Notes: generated from the letters alone by a model not told the origin. DNA of 64,000 bases from Azospirillum brasilense (GCF_007827815.1 NZ_VITH01000009.1:186001-250000), one strand, 5' to 3'; shown: positions 7,904-16,633, counted from the stretch's first letter. Numbers and translations: made by a program.

Positions 7904-9427
7904 ATGGCATCGCTGACCATCCGCCTGCACCCCGCGGACAACGTCGTCGTTGCCGGCGCCGACCTGCCGGAGGGCACCCCCCTGCCCGACACCGACGTCG
8001 TCGCCCGGACCACGATCCCCTCCGGCCACAAGGTCGCGGTGCAGGCCATCGCGGTCGGCGAGCCGGTGCGCAAGTACAACCAAGTCATCGGTTTCGCGAC
8101 CGCCCCCATCGCGCCGGGCGACCATGTCCATGTCCACAACATCGGCATCGGCGACAGCTTCGAGCGCGACTACGCCTTCGGCGCCGACGTCCATCCCACC
8201 GACCTCGTGCCGGAGGCGGAGCGCGCCACCTTCCAGGGCATCGTCCGCCCGGACGGGCGCGTGGCGACCCGCAACTACATCGGCATCCTGACCACGGTGA
8301 ACTGCTCGGCCACCGCCGCGCGGATGATCGCCGACCAGTTCCGCGGCGACGCGCTGGCCGCCTACCCCAACATCGACGGGGTGGTCGCACTGACCCATTC
8401 CTACGGCTGCGGCATGGGCTCGCAGGGCGACGCCATCGACGCGCTGCGCCGGACCATCGCCGGCTACGCCCGCCACCCCAACTTCGCCGCCGTGCTCGTG
8501 CTCGGCCTCGGCTGCGAGGTGAACCAGATCGACAAGCTGGTCGAGGTCGAGGGGCTGACCGTCGGCGACACGCTGCAGACGCTGGCGATCCAGGAGAGCG
8601 GCGGCACCGCCGCCACCGTGCGGGCGAGCGTGGAGCGCATCCGCGCCCTGCTGCCCCGCGTCAACGACGTGACGCGCGAGACCGTGCCGGCCAGCCACCT
8701 GATCCTGGCCCTGCAATGCGGCGGGTCGGACGGCTATTCGGGAATCACCGCCAACCCGGCGCTGGGCCACGCCGTGGACCTGCTGATCCGCAACGGCGGC
8801 ACCGCGGTGCTGAGCGAGACGCCGGAGGTCTATGGCGCCGAGCATCTGCTGACCCGCCGCGCCGTCAGCCCGGCGGTCGGCGGGGCGCTGGTCGAGCGCA
8901 TCCGCTGGTGGGAGGACTACACCAGCCGCACCGGCGGCGAGATGAACAACAACCCGTCCCCCGGCAACAAGAAGGGCGGCCTGACCACCATCCTGGAGAA
9001 GTCGCTGGGCGCCGTCGCCAAGGCCGGCACGACCAACCTCGTCGAGGTGGTGCGCTACGCCGAGCCGATCACCGGGCCGGGCCTCGTCTTCATGGACACG
9101 CCGGGCTACGACCCGGTGTCGGCTACGGGACAGGTGGCGGGCGGCGCCAACGTGCTGTGCTTCACCACGGGCCGTGGCTCCGTCTTCGGCTGCAAGCCGA
9201 CGCCGTCGCTGAAGCTCGCCACCAACACGGCGCTGTTCCGCAAGATGCCCGACGACATGGACATCGACTGCGGCCCCATCGCCACCGGCGACGCGACCAT
9301 CGAGGAGGTCGGGCGGGCGATCTTCCAGCTCATCCTCGACACCGCGTCGGGTCGGAAGACCAAGAGCGAGGAGCTGGGCTTCGGCTCCGACGAGTTCACG
9401 CCCTGGCAGATGGGCGCCGTCATGTGA
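7904..9427 (+). CDS. uxaA: altronate dehydratase family protein
   Basis: A 507-aa UxaA-family dehydratase. The N-terminal 90 residues form a SAF domain, in which 'PSGHKVAVQAI' matches the UxaA/GarD start. The large catalytic part follows with 'GRVATRNYIGILTTVNCSAT', 'THSYGCGM', 'LGLGCEVNQ', 'ALQCGGSDGYSGITANPA', 'NPSPGNKKGGL' and 'DCGPIATGD'. It dehydrates D-altronate to 2-keto-3-deoxygluconate using Fe2+. Galactarate dehydratase GarD is a close relative, but 'RNYIGILTTVNCSAT' and pairing with uxaC favour altronate. It is probably co-transcribed with uxaC across the repeat. Confidence 0.87.
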   Translation: MASLTIRLHPADNVVVAGADLPEGTPLPDTDVVARTTIPSGHKVAVQAIAVGEPVRKYNQVIGFATAPIAPGDHVHVHNIGIGDSFERDYAFGADVHPTDLVPEAERATFQGIVRPDGRVATRNYIGILTTVNCSATAARMIADQFRGDALAAYPNIDGVVALTHSYGCGMGSQGDAIDALRRTIAGYARHPNFAAVLVLGLGCEVNQIDKLVEVEGLTVGDTLQTLAIQESGGTAATVRASVERIRALLPRVNDVTRETVPASHLILALQCGGSDGYSGITANPALGHAVDLLIRNGGTAVLSETPEVYGAEHLLTRRAVSPAVGGALVERIRWWEDYTSRTGGEMNNNPSPGNKKGGLTTILEKSLGAVAKAGTTNLVEVVRYAEPITGPGLVFMDTPGYDPVSATGQVAGGANVLCFTTGRGSVFGCKPTPSLKLATNTALFRKMPDDMDIDCGPIATGDATIEEVGRAIFQLILDTASGRKTKSEELGFGSDEFTPWQMGAVM

Positions 9428-9437
9428 GCGAAAGGGC

Positions 9438-9466
9438 TTGCGCGCTCAGTGATATACTAGTATAAG
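9438..9466 (+). promoter_or_regulatory. promoter with perfect palindrome, ahead of candidate sRNA
   Basis: TTGCGC (9438-9443), a 17-bp spacer, then TATAAG (9461-9466). The perfect palindrome TATACTAGTATA covers 9453-9464. No plus-strand gene follows before an intrinsic terminator about 130 nt away, so the transcript is probably noncoding. Confidence 0.6.
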
Positions 9467-9472
9467 TGTTTT

Positions 9473-9593
9473 CGTTCGGTTATCCTTTGAAACCCAGTTG
9501 GCAGGCCGCACCATGCGCGTGGTTCCGCCGAGTGACGTTTCTCCAAAGTGCGACTTCAGACCGCCGGGGCACGCTCCGGCGGTCTTTTCTTTT
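9473..9593 (+). ncRNA. candidate regulatory small RNA, ar14/suhB-like 3' end
   Basis: A transcript of about 120 nt is predicted from the palindromic promoter to an intrinsic terminator, in the gap between uxaA and the convergent LysR gene. Just before the terminator it carries GACGTTTCTCC, which aligns with GACGTTTCCTCC in the second candidate at 34761-34866. Pyrimidine-rich anti-Shine-Dalgarno motifs next to the terminator are typical of alphaproteobacterial trans-acting sRNAs. From memory the box resembles the ar14/suhB family. The 5' end is estimated from the -10. Confidence 0.5.
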
Positions 9594-10470
9594 CGGGCTC
9601 CGGCGATCCGGCGGCGGCGCGCAGCCAGTCGCGGAAAACGGTGAAGCCTGGCTCCCGGTGCCGCGCCGGCCGCGAGACCAGATACCACGCCCGCCCCATC
9701 GGCACGGCCAGCGCGAAGGGCGTGACCAGCCGGCCCGCCGCCAGATCGTCGGCGATGTAGAGCCGCGCCCCCAGCGCCACCCCTACCCCGTCCGCCGCCG
9801 CCTGCAAGGTCATGGCGTAGCTGCCGAAGGACAGCCCCTTCGCGGCCGGCGGCGTCAGCCCGGCCGAGGCGAACCAGTGCGGCCAGTCGTCCGCCCAGTG
9901 CGACACCGAGAGCAGCGTCGCCGACAGCAGATCCTCCGGACGGCGCAGGCTCCGCGCCAGGGCCGGCGCGCAGACCGGCAGCATGTCGGCGGTGAACAGC
10001 TCCTCCACCTCGTAGCCCGGCCAATGCCCGTCGCCCAGCAGCAGGGCGCAGGTCCAGTCCTCGCGGATCGGCGCACCGGCGCCGCCGGTGGCGATGCGCA
10101 CCTCCACGTCGGGGTGGCTCTCGTGGAAGGCCGACAGGCGCGGGATCAGCCAGCGCACCGCGAAGGTGGCGCCCACCCCGAGCGTCAGCACCGGGCCGTC
10201 GCGCATGGTGGCGACCCGTTCCACACTGTCCGCGATCGCGTCGAAGGCGCCGGTCAGGCCGGGCTGCAACGCCCGCCCGCGGTCGGTCAGCTCCAGCGCG
10301 TTGGCCCGCCGCTCGAACAGCGGGAAGCCCATCCGCTCCTCCAGCAGCCGCACCATGCGGCTGACCGCGGCCTGCGAGACGTTCAGCTCGCCCGCCGCCC
10401 CGGTGAAGCTGCCGTGCCGGGCCGCGGCCTCGAACGCCCGCAAGGCGTTCAGCGATGGCAGGCGCCGCAT
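9556..10470 (-). CDS. LysR-family transcriptional regulator, GcvA-like
   Basis: A 304-aa regulator. The N-terminal helix-turn-helix reads 'LNALRAFEAAARHGSFTGAA' then 'VSQAAVSRMVRLLEERMG', and 'LFERRANALELTDRG' follows; this is the GcvA/AmpR branch. The effector domain runs from about residue 95, with the typical 'GVGVALGARLYIADDLAAGRLV'. The last 15 residues (KKRPPERAPAV end) are encoded within the sRNA terminator stem. It is divergent from the TauE/SafE permease gene 115 nt away and may control it; the effector is unknown. Confidence 0.9.
   Translation of the reverse strand: MRRLPSLNALRAFEAAARHGSFTGAAGELNVSQAAVSRMVRLLEERMGFPLFERRANALELTDRGRALQPGLTGAFDAIADSVERVATMRDGPVLTLGVGATFAVRWLIPRLSAFHESHPDVEVRIATGGAGAPIREDWTCALLLGDGHWPGYEVEELFTADMLPVCAPALARSLRRPEDLLSATLLSVSHWADDWPHWFASAGLTPPAAKGLSFGSYAMTLQAAADGVGVALGARLYIADDLAAGRLVTPFALAVPMGRAWYLVSRPARHREPGFTVFRDWLRAAAGSPEPEKKRPPERAPAV
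9559..9593 (+). terminator. intrinsic terminator inside the LysR 3' end
   Basis: GACCGCCGG (9559-9567) pairs with CCGGCGGTC (9576-9584) across an 8-nt loop and is followed by TTTTCTTTT on the plus strand. It overlaps the last codons of the convergent LysR gene. The U-run is only on the plus strand, so it serves the sRNA, not lysR. Confidence 0.85.
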
Positions 10471-10585
10471 CCGATCCCTCCCTCACGCACCCCAACATTT
10501 CCTGGGGGTCAGCATCAGACAATCCCGTTTGCGGCGCAAGCGCGCCAGGGGCATGATGCCGTCCACAGCCAAAGAAAACTTTCGG

Positions 10586-11347
10586 ATGAGCGGGATGCTG
10601 ACGGTTCCCCTGACCCTCGGACTCGGCCTTGCGGCGCTGGTGACCTCGTTCCTGTCGGGCCTGTTCGGCATGGCCGGCGGCATGGTGCTGATGGGGCTGC
10701 TGCTGGTGCTGCTGCCGGTGTCCTCGGCGATGCTGCTGCACGGGATCACGCAGATGACCGCCAACGGCTGGCGGGCGTGGCTGTGGCGGCGGCACGTGCA
10801 ATGGGGGATCGTGGTCCGGTTCCTGTTGGGCGGGGCGGTGGCGGTCGGCGTCTTCACCCTGATCCGCTACGTGCCCGGCAAGGCGGAATCGCTGATCCTG
10901 CTGGGCCTGTCGCCCTTCATGGCGATGGCGGTTCCGTCGCACTGGTCGCCGAACGTATCGCGGCGCGGCCACAGCACGCTGGCCGGTCTTCTGTGCATGG
11001 GCGTGCAGCTGATCGCCGGCATCTCGGGGCCGCTGCTCGACGTCTTCTTCGTGAAGTCCAGCCTGTCGCGGCAGAGCGTCGTCGCGACCAAGGCGACGAT
11101 GCAGGTCTTCGGCCACCTGTTCAAGACGGTCTATTTCGGCTCCCTGGTCGCGGCGTCGGAGGCGGAGGCGCTGGACATCACAGTGACGGCCCTGTGCATC
11201 GGCATGGCGGTTCTGGGGACGAACCTGTCGCGCCGCGTGCTCGACGCCATGAGCGACGCCCAGTTCCGCAGCTGGAGCCAGCGTCTGGTCGCCCTGACCG
11301 GCACCGTCTATCTCGGCCAGGGCCTGTTCCTGCTGGTGGTGCGGTAG
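10586..11347 (+). CDS. TauE/SafE (TSUP) family permease
   Basis: A 253-aa inner-membrane protein with about seven or eight hydrophobic segments. The paired TSUP signatures are present: 'SFLSGLFGMAGGMVLMGLLL' in the first half and 'IAGISGPLLDVFFVKSSLSR' in the second. These proteins export or import sulfur-containing or other small organic anions. I start at MSGMLTVPL because upstream codons read as shadow sequence; an ATG about 30 nt earlier is possible. The divergent LysR gene may regulate it. The substrate cannot be inferred. Confidence 0.88.
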   Translation: MSGMLTVPLTLGLGLAALVTSFLSGLFGMAGGMVLMGLLLVLLPVSSAMLLHGITQMTANGWRAWLWRRHVQWGIVVRFLLGGAVAVGVFTLIRYVPGKAESLILLGLSPFMAMAVPSHWSPNVSRRGHSTLAGLLCMGVQLIAGISGPLLDVFFVKSSLSRQSVVATKATMQVFGHLFKTVYFGSLVAASEAEALDITVTALCIGMAVLGTNLSRRVLDAMSDAQFRSWSQRLVALTGTVYLGQGLFLLVVR

Positions 11348-11360
11348 CTTCCGGGGGCGT

Positions 11361-11415
11361 TTGCCCCCACCCCGGCCCTCCCCCGCTTCGCAGGGGAGGG
11401 TTAGGGAGGGGGCAA
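11361..11415. repeat. dispersed intergenic inverted repeat, family B copy 1
   Basis: TTGCCCCCACCCCGG and CCCTCCCCCGCTTCGCAGGG fold on GGGTTAGGGAGGGGGCAA. The CCTCCCCCGCTTCGCAGGGG core recurs exactly in the copy at 52149-52253. It lies just after the TSUP permease stop. Confidence 0.75.
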
Positions 11416-11585
11416 AACGCTCCTCCCCATCACCCCGGCGGGGGGAAAACCGCCACGAACCGGTCTCCGCCTCTTCCGGGTGGAGCGCCGAAAATTTGCG
11501 TGCCTGGGTGGTGGCTGACAGGTTCATGACAGGTTCGCCTGCTAAACAGTTGGAACAACCAACCACCGTTCCCGGAACCTCCACC

Positions 11586-11753
11586 ATGGCGACCGAATCC
11601 GCAGCCCGAAAGCCGGCGGAACCCACGGCGAAGACCGCATCGGCGGACGAGCGGACCCCGCTCTTTTACGGCGCCGCCTGCGGCGCGGGGGCCGGCGGCT
11701 CCGTCCTCCTCTACGAGGCGCGCCCGCAGAGCTCCACCGCCAAGGCCCTGTAA
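11586..11753 (+). CDS. small hypothetical protein, 55 aa
   Basis: The frame begins MATESAARKPAEPTAKTA and ends AKAL, with a Gly/Ala-rich middle (AACGAGAGGSVLLYEARP). GGAA lies upstream of the ATG. It ends 52 nt before the first tctC gene. I see no known domain. It could be a short leader ORF of the transporter operon or spurious. The gap from 11416 to here shows nothing else I can name. Confidence 0.35.
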   Translation: MATESAARKPAEPTAKTASADERTPLFYGAACGAGAGGSVLLYEARPQSSTAKAL

Positions 11754-11805
11754 GGCGCAGCAAGCGCCGTCCAAAAAAGCAAAAAGCCCACTCGGAGGAA
11801 ACACC

Positions 11806-12777
11806 ATGAGCCTCGGCAACCCCGCCAAGGGGATGCTGGCGGCGGCCGTGCTGGCCGCTGCCGCCCTGTTCGCCGCTCCCGCGTCGGCGGAGATCAAGAA
11901 TCTCGAGATCATCGCGCCGGCCAACGCCGGCGGCGGCTATGACCAGCACGCGCGCGCCATGCAGCAGGTTTTGCAGGAGCACAAGCTGGCCTCCAGCGTC
12001 CAGGTGGTCAACATCCCGGGGGCCGGCGGCACCATCGGCCTCAGCCAGTTCGTCACCGCCAAGAAGCGCAACCCCGGCCTGATGATCTCCGGCCTCGGCA
12101 TGATCGGGGCGATCTTGATCAACAAGTCGCCGGTGTCGCTCGATCAGGTGACCCCGCTGGCCCGCCTGACCGGCGAGTACCAGCCCATCGTCGTGGCCGC
12201 GGATTCGCCGCTGAAGACGCTCGACGACCTCGTGAAGAAGTTCAAGGCCGACCCCGGCTCGGTCTCCTGGGGCGGCTTCGCCGTCGGCAGCCCCGACCAC
12301 ATCCTCTACGGCCTGCTGGTCAAGGCGATCGGCGGCGACGTCTCCAAGATGAACTACATCGCCGCCGGTGCCGGCGGCGAGATGATGGCCTCGGTGCTTG
12401 GCGGCCACATCACCGTAGCAACCGGTGGCTACAACGAGATGGCCTCGCAGCTCCAGGCCGGAAAGCTGCGCGCCCTGGCGATCTCAGCCCCGCAGCGTCT
12501 TCCCGGCATTGACGTCCCGACCTTCAAGGAGCAGGGCGTGGACGTCGAGCTGGTGAACTGGCGCGCCGTGATGGCGCCGGGCAACCTGAAGGCGTCGGAG
12601 AAGCAGGTGCTGGAGGACGCGGTCGGCGCCATGGTCCGCACCGACGAGTGGAAGCGCATCGCAGAAGAGCGCGGCTGGATCGACCTCTACCTGCCGCCCG
12701 ACCAATTCGCCGCCTTCGTGAAGGACGAGCGGACCCGGATCGAAGGCGTCCTGACGGAACTCGGCCTCGTCAAGTGA
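11806..12777 (+). CDS. tctC: tripartite tricarboxylate transporter substrate-binding protein (first copy)
   Basis: A 323-aa periplasmic binding protein of the Bug/TctC family. The signal peptide ends at about residue 28 (APASAEIKN). 'IIAPANAGGGYDQHAR', 'VQVVNIPGAGGTIGLSQFV', 'LARLTGEYQPIVV' and 'ALAISAPQRLPGIDVPTFKEQG' are family blocks; the first two line the carboxylate site. GGAGGA precedes the ATG. A second, clearly homologous tctC follows, then tctB and tctA. It likely delivers a di- or tricarboxylate to the TctAB channel, with TctDE as the downstream regulator. Confidence 0.93.
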   Translation: MSLGNPAKGMLAAAVLAAAALFAAPASAEIKNLEIIAPANAGGGYDQHARAMQQVLQEHKLASSVQVVNIPGAGGTIGLSQFVTAKKRNPGLMISGLGMIGAILINKSPVSLDQVTPLARLTGEYQPIVVAADSPLKTLDDLVKKFKADPGSVSWGGFAVGSPDHILYGLLVKAIGGDVSKMNYIAAGAGGEMMASVLGGHITVATGGYNEMASQLQAGKLRALAISAPQRLPGIDVPTFKEQGVDVELVNWRAVMAPGNLKASEKQVLEDAVGAMVRTDEWKRIAEERGWIDLYLPPDQFAAFVKDERTRIEGVLTELGLVK

Positions 12778-12838
12778 CCAACAGCCGGCGGTGATCCGCC
12801 GGGTCTCAGAACAAAACACACCCATGGAGCGAAGCGTC

Positions 12839-13816
12839 ATGACCATCCGCATGCCGGGCGCCGTGAAGGGCGTCCTGACCGCCGCCGTCCTCGCCACGGC
12901 CGCCCTCGCCGCCACCCCGTCGCTGGCCGAGATCAAGGGGCTGGAGATCATCGCCCCGGCCAGCCCCGGCGGCGGCTGGGACCAGCACGCCCGCACCCTC
13001 CAGCAGGTTCTCCAGGACCAGAAGCTGGCCTCCGGCATCCAGGTCGTGAACATCCCCGGTGCCGGCGGCACGGTCGGCCTCGCCCAGTTCGTCACCGCCA
13101 AGAAGCGCTCGCCGACGATCCTGGTCGGCGGCCAGATCATGCTGGGCGCCATCGTCACCAACAAGTCGGCGGTGACGCTCGACCAGGTGACCCCGCTGGC
13201 CCGCCTGACCGGCGAATACACCGCCATCGTCGTCCCGCCGGACTCGCCCATCAAGACCTTCGACGACCTGATCAAGAAGTTCAAGGCGGACCCCGGCTCG
13301 GTCTCCTGGGGCGGCGGCTCGGCGGGCGGCAGTGACCAGATCCTCGCCGGGCTGATCGCCAAGGCGGTCGGCGTCGATCCCAACAAGGTCAACTACGTCG
13401 CCACCGCGGGCGGCGGCGAGCTGCTGGCCTCGGCGCTCGGCGGCCATGTGACGCTGGGCATGGGCGGCTACAGCGAGTTCGCCCCGCAGTTCCAGGCGGG
13501 CAAGCTGCGCGCCATCGCCGTCTCCGCTCCGCAACGCCTTCCGGGCTCCGACACGCCGACCCTCAAGGAGCAGGGCGTCGACCTGGAGTTCGTGAACTGG
13601 CGCGGCGTCTTCGCCCAGTCCTCCGCCAAGCCGGCCGAGCTGAAGGAACTCCAGGAGGCCGTCGCCAAGGCCGTCGCCAGCGACGAGTGGAAGCAGGCCG
13701 TGAAGCAGCGCGGCTGGATCGACCTCTACCAGCCCTCCGCCGAGTTCGCCTCCTTCCTGAAGCAGGAGCGCGCGCAGATCGAAGGCACGCTGAAGGACAT
13801 CGGCCTCGTGAAGTAA
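12839..13816 (+). CDS. tctC: tripartite tricarboxylate transporter substrate-binding protein (second copy)
   Basis: A 325-aa Bug/TctC-type protein with a signal peptide cleaved near TPSLAEIKG. It aligns along its whole length with the preceding gene: 'IIAPASPGGGWDQHAR', 'VVNIPGAGGTVGLAQFV', 'APQRLPGSDTPTLKEQG' and the shared end 'LGLVK'/'IGLVK'. The two are therefore a tandem duplication. Differences cluster around the ligand-site loop after 'SWGG' (FAVGSPDH versus GSAGGSDQ), so ligand preference may have diverged. I chose the ATG at 12839 because the signal peptide starts there; two in-frame starts lie upstream. Confidence 0.92.
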   Translation: MTIRMPGAVKGVLTAAVLATAALAATPSLAEIKGLEIIAPASPGGGWDQHARTLQQVLQDQKLASGIQVVNIPGAGGTVGLAQFVTAKKRSPTILVGGQIMLGAIVTNKSAVTLDQVTPLARLTGEYTAIVVPPDSPIKTFDDLIKKFKADPGSVSWGGGSAGGSDQILAGLIAKAVGVDPNKVNYVATAGGGELLASALGGHVTLGMGGYSEFAPQFQAGKLRAIAVSAPQRLPGSDTPTLKEQGVDLEFVNWRGVFAQSSAKPAELKELQEAVAKAVASDEWKQAVKQRGWIDLYQPSAEFASFLKQERAQIEGTLKDIGLVK

Positions 13817-13885
13817 GGACCGCAAGGGGTGGGCGCGGTCGCCGCGCCCACCGGTCCGCAAAAAACAGTCTGGGAGGATGAACCA

Positions 13886-14374
13886 ATGACCACCGGTCGG
13901 AGCATGCGCGCCGGAGAGGCGGTGCTGGGCGGCGGGCTGATCGCCCTGGGGGGCTTGATCGCGGTCGAAACCATGCTGACCCCGAGCGTCGGCCGGGCGG
14001 TGGTCGGCCCCGCCCTGTTCCCCTACCTGATCTCGGGCGGCCTCGTCCTGGTCGGCCTGTCCCTGCTGCGCGAGGCCTTCGCCGGGGCCGTCGCCCACGC
14101 CGAAGGGCTGGAGCTGGACCTCTGGGCGGTGGCGCTGGTCGCGGCGGGGCTGGCCGTCCAGTTCCTGCTGCTCGACACGCTGGGCTGGATCCCCTCCACC
14201 ACCATTCTGTTCGCCGCGGTCTCCCGCGCCTTCGGCGGCCGGCGGCTGGTGGTCAATCTCGCCATCGGGCTGGCGCTCGCCGCCTTCACCTTCGTGGCCT
14301 TCAATTACGGGCTCGGCCTGAACCTGCCCGAGGGCAGCATCGTCGAACGGCTCACGTCAGCCGACGCCGAATAA
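13886..14374 (+). CDS. tctB: tripartite tricarboxylate transporter small membrane subunit
   Basis: A 162-aa TctB-family protein with four hydrophobic segments, including the family's 'VGPALFPYLISGGLVLVGL' stretch and a C-terminal 'FNYGLGLNLPEG' motif. GGGAGGA lies before the ATG. It is encoded between tctC and tctA with gaps of 69 and 27 nt, and forms the small subunit of the inner-membrane importer with TctA. Confidence 0.9.
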   Translation: MTTGRSMRAGEAVLGGGLIALGGLIAVETMLTPSVGRAVVGPALFPYLISGGLVLVGLSLLREAFAGAVAHAEGLELDLWAVALVAAGLAVQFLLLDTLGWIPSTTILFAAVSRAFGGRRLVVNLAIGLALAAFTFVAFNYGLGLNLPEGSIVERLTSADAE

Positions 14375-14401
14375 GCCCCGCCTCGGGAAGGAAACTGCAC
14401 A

Positions 14402-15934
14402 ATGGACACCCTTGCCGCCCTGGGCCACGGCTTCCTCGTGGCGCTGACCCCCTACAACCTTCTGTGGTCGGCGATCGGCGTGACGGTCGGCACCGCGGTC
14501 GGCGTGCTGCCCGGCATCGGCCCGGCGCTGACCGTGGCGCTGCTGCTGCCGGTCACCTACGGGCTGGAGCCGACCTCCGCCTTCATCATGTTCGCCGGCA
14601 TCTATTACGGCGCGATGTACGGCGGCTCGACGACCTCGATCCTGCTGAACGCGCCGGGCGAGTCCGGCAGCATCGTCACCGCCATCGACGGCCACGCCAT
14701 GGCCCGCCAGGGCCGCGGCGCCCAGGCGCTGGCGACCGCCGCCATCGGCTCCTTCATCGCCGGCACCATCGCCACCGCGGCGCTGACCTTCGTCGCCCCG
14801 CTGATGGTCAAGATGGCCCTGCTGTTCGGCCCGGCCGAGTATTTCGCGCTGATGGTTCTGGCGCTGACCACCGTCACCGCGGTGCTGGGCAGCTCGCTGG
14901 CGCGCGGTCTGGCGAGCCTGTTCCTCGGGCTGGCGCTGGGGCTGGTCGGCATCGACATGCAGACCGGTCAGGCGCGGCTGGCCTTCGGCGTGCCGGAGTT
15001 GCTCGACGGCATCGACACGGTGGTCGTCGCGGTCGGCCTGTTCGCGGTCGGCGAGACGCTCTACGTCGCCTCCCGCCACCGCTTCGAGACGGAGGAGATC
15101 TACGCGCTCAAGGGTTCCAAATGGATGAGCCGCGAGGACTGGTCGCGCTCGTGGAAGCCGTGGCTGCGCGGCACGCTGCTGGGCTTCCCCATCGGCACCC
15201 TGCCGGCCGGCGGCAGCGAGATCCCGACCTTCCTGTCCTATCTGGTCGAGAAGCGTCTGGCGAAGAAGCCGGAGGAGTTCGGCAAGGGCGCCATCGAGGC
15301 CGTCGCCGGTCCGGAGGCCGCCAACAACGCGTCGGCCGCCGGCGTGCTGGCGCCGCTGCTCTCGCTCGGCCTGCCGACCTCGGCGACCGCCGCCATCATG
15401 CTGGCCGCCTTCCAGCAGTACGGCCTGCAGCCCGGCCCGACGCTGTTCGACAACAACCCCGAGCTGGTCTGGGGCATGATCGCCAGCCTCTACATCGGCA
15501 ACGTGCTGCTGCTGGTGCTGAACCTGCCGCTGGTCGGCTTCTGGGTGAAGCTGCTGCTGATTCCGCGGCCCTGGCTGTATGCCGGCATTCTGGTCTTCTC
15601 GTCGCTCGGCTCCTACACGCTGAACAACAACGTCATCGATCTGGTCATCCTGTGGGTGATCGGGCTGGCCGGCTTCGGGATGCGCGTGCTGAACGTGCCG
15701 GTGGCGCCCTGTGTGGTCGGGCTGATCCTGGGTCCGCTGGCCGAACAGCAATTCCGCCGGGCGCTGGCCATCAGCCAGGGCGACCCGTCGGTCTTCCTGA
15801 CCCACCCGATCTCGGCGGTCCTGCTGATCATCGCCGCCCTGCTGGTGATCGGTCCGATGGTCCTGCGCTACCGCGGCAACGGGGCGGGCAAGAGCGACGG
15901 CGCCTCGCCCTCCGGCAGCCATCCCGCGACGTAA
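14402..15934 (+). CDS. tctA: tripartite tricarboxylate transporter large membrane subunit
   Basis: A 510-aa TctA-family permease with about 11-12 membrane segments. Family motifs are present: 'GVLPGIGPALTVALLLPVTY' near residue 40, 'YYGAMYGGSTTSILLNAPGE' and, in the second half, 'LPAGGSEIPTFLSY' with 'EAANNASAAGVLAPLLSLGL'. AAGGAA precedes the ATG. It uses the proton or sodium gradient to import the carboxylate handed over by TctC. Confidence 0.95.
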   Translation: MDTLAALGHGFLVALTPYNLLWSAIGVTVGTAVGVLPGIGPALTVALLLPVTYGLEPTSAFIMFAGIYYGAMYGGSTTSILLNAPGESGSIVTAIDGHAMARQGRGAQALATAAIGSFIAGTIATAALTFVAPLMVKMALLFGPAEYFALMVLALTTVTAVLGSSLARGLASLFLGLALGLVGIDMQTGQARLAFGVPELLDGIDTVVVAVGLFAVGETLYVASRHRFETEEIYALKGSKWMSREDWSRSWKPWLRGTLLGFPIGTLPAGGSEIPTFLSYLVEKRLAKKPEEFGKGAIEAVAGPEAANNASAAGVLAPLLSLGLPTSATAAIMLAAFQQYGLQPGPTLFDNNPELVWGMIASLYIGNVLLLVLNLPLVGFWVKLLLIPRPWLYAGILVFSSLGSYTLNNNVIDLVILWVIGLAGFGMRVLNVPVAPCVVGLILGPLAEQQFRRALAISQGDPSVFLTHPISAVLLIIAALLVIGPMVLRYRGNGAGKSDGASPSGSHPAT

Positions 15935-15961
15935 GACCGCCATCCCGCGAAGGACTTCTCC

Positions 15962-16633
15962 ATGGAAAGCGTTGATCTCTGGTCGCAGCTCGCCGCCCTC
16001 GGGCAGGTGGTCGCCATCGACCTCGTTCTCGCCGGCGACAACGCCATCGTGGTCGGCATGGCCGCCGCCGCGGTGCCGCTGGCGCAGCGCCGCAAGGTGA
16101 TCTTCTGGGGCATCGGCGCCGCCATCGTCCTGCGCATCTTCTTCGCGCTGATCACCACCCAGCTTCTCGCCATCATCGGGCTGACGCTCGCCGGCGGCGT
16201 GCTGCTGCTCTGGGTCTGCTGGAAGATGTTCCGCGAGTTGCGCTCCCACGGCTCGGACGAGGTGGCGCCCGACGAGGCGATGGACGCCCCCGACGCGCCG
16301 GTGGGCGTGGCGGGAAACACCGCCGCTGGTGCCGCGGTCGGGGGCGTCACGGTGGGTGCGGCCATCTGGCAGATCGTCGTGGCCGACGTGTCGATGTCGC
16401 TCGACAACGTTCTGGCGGTGGCCGGTGCGGCCAAGGACCACCCGACCATCCTGGTCATCGGCCTGCTGCTCTCCGTCGTGCTGATGGGGGCGGCGGCCAA
16501 CATGATCGCGCATGTCCTGCACAAGCATCGTTGGATCGGCTGGGTCGGTCTCGCCATCATCACCTATGTGGCGCTCGACATGATCTGGCGCGGCAGCAAC
16601 GAAGTCCTCATGCACACCTCCTGGCTCTCGTGA
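15962..16633 (+). CDS. TerC-family integral membrane protein (YjbE type)
   Basis: A 223-aa protein with seven predicted helices. Both acidic TerC signatures are visible: 'AIDLVLAGDNAIVVGM' in helix 1 and 'VADVSMSLDNVLAVAGAAKD' in the second half. YjbE/YkoY-type TerC proteins are linked to Mn2+ export and metalation of exoenzymes. It follows tctA by 27 nt and precedes uspA by 13 nt, so it is probably co-transcribed with the transporter, but I see no functional reason for that link. Confidence 0.88.
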   Translation: MESVDLWSQLAALGQVVAIDLVLAGDNAIVVGMAAAAVPLAQRRKVIFWGIGAAIVLRIFFALITTQLLAIIGLTLAGGVLLLWVCWKMFRELRSHGSDEVAPDEAMDAPDAPVGVAGNTAAGAAVGGVTVGAAIWQIVVADVSMSLDNVLAVAGAAKDHPTILVIGLLLSVVLMGAAANMIAHVLHKHRWIGWVGLAIITYVALDMIWRGSNEVLMHTSWLS

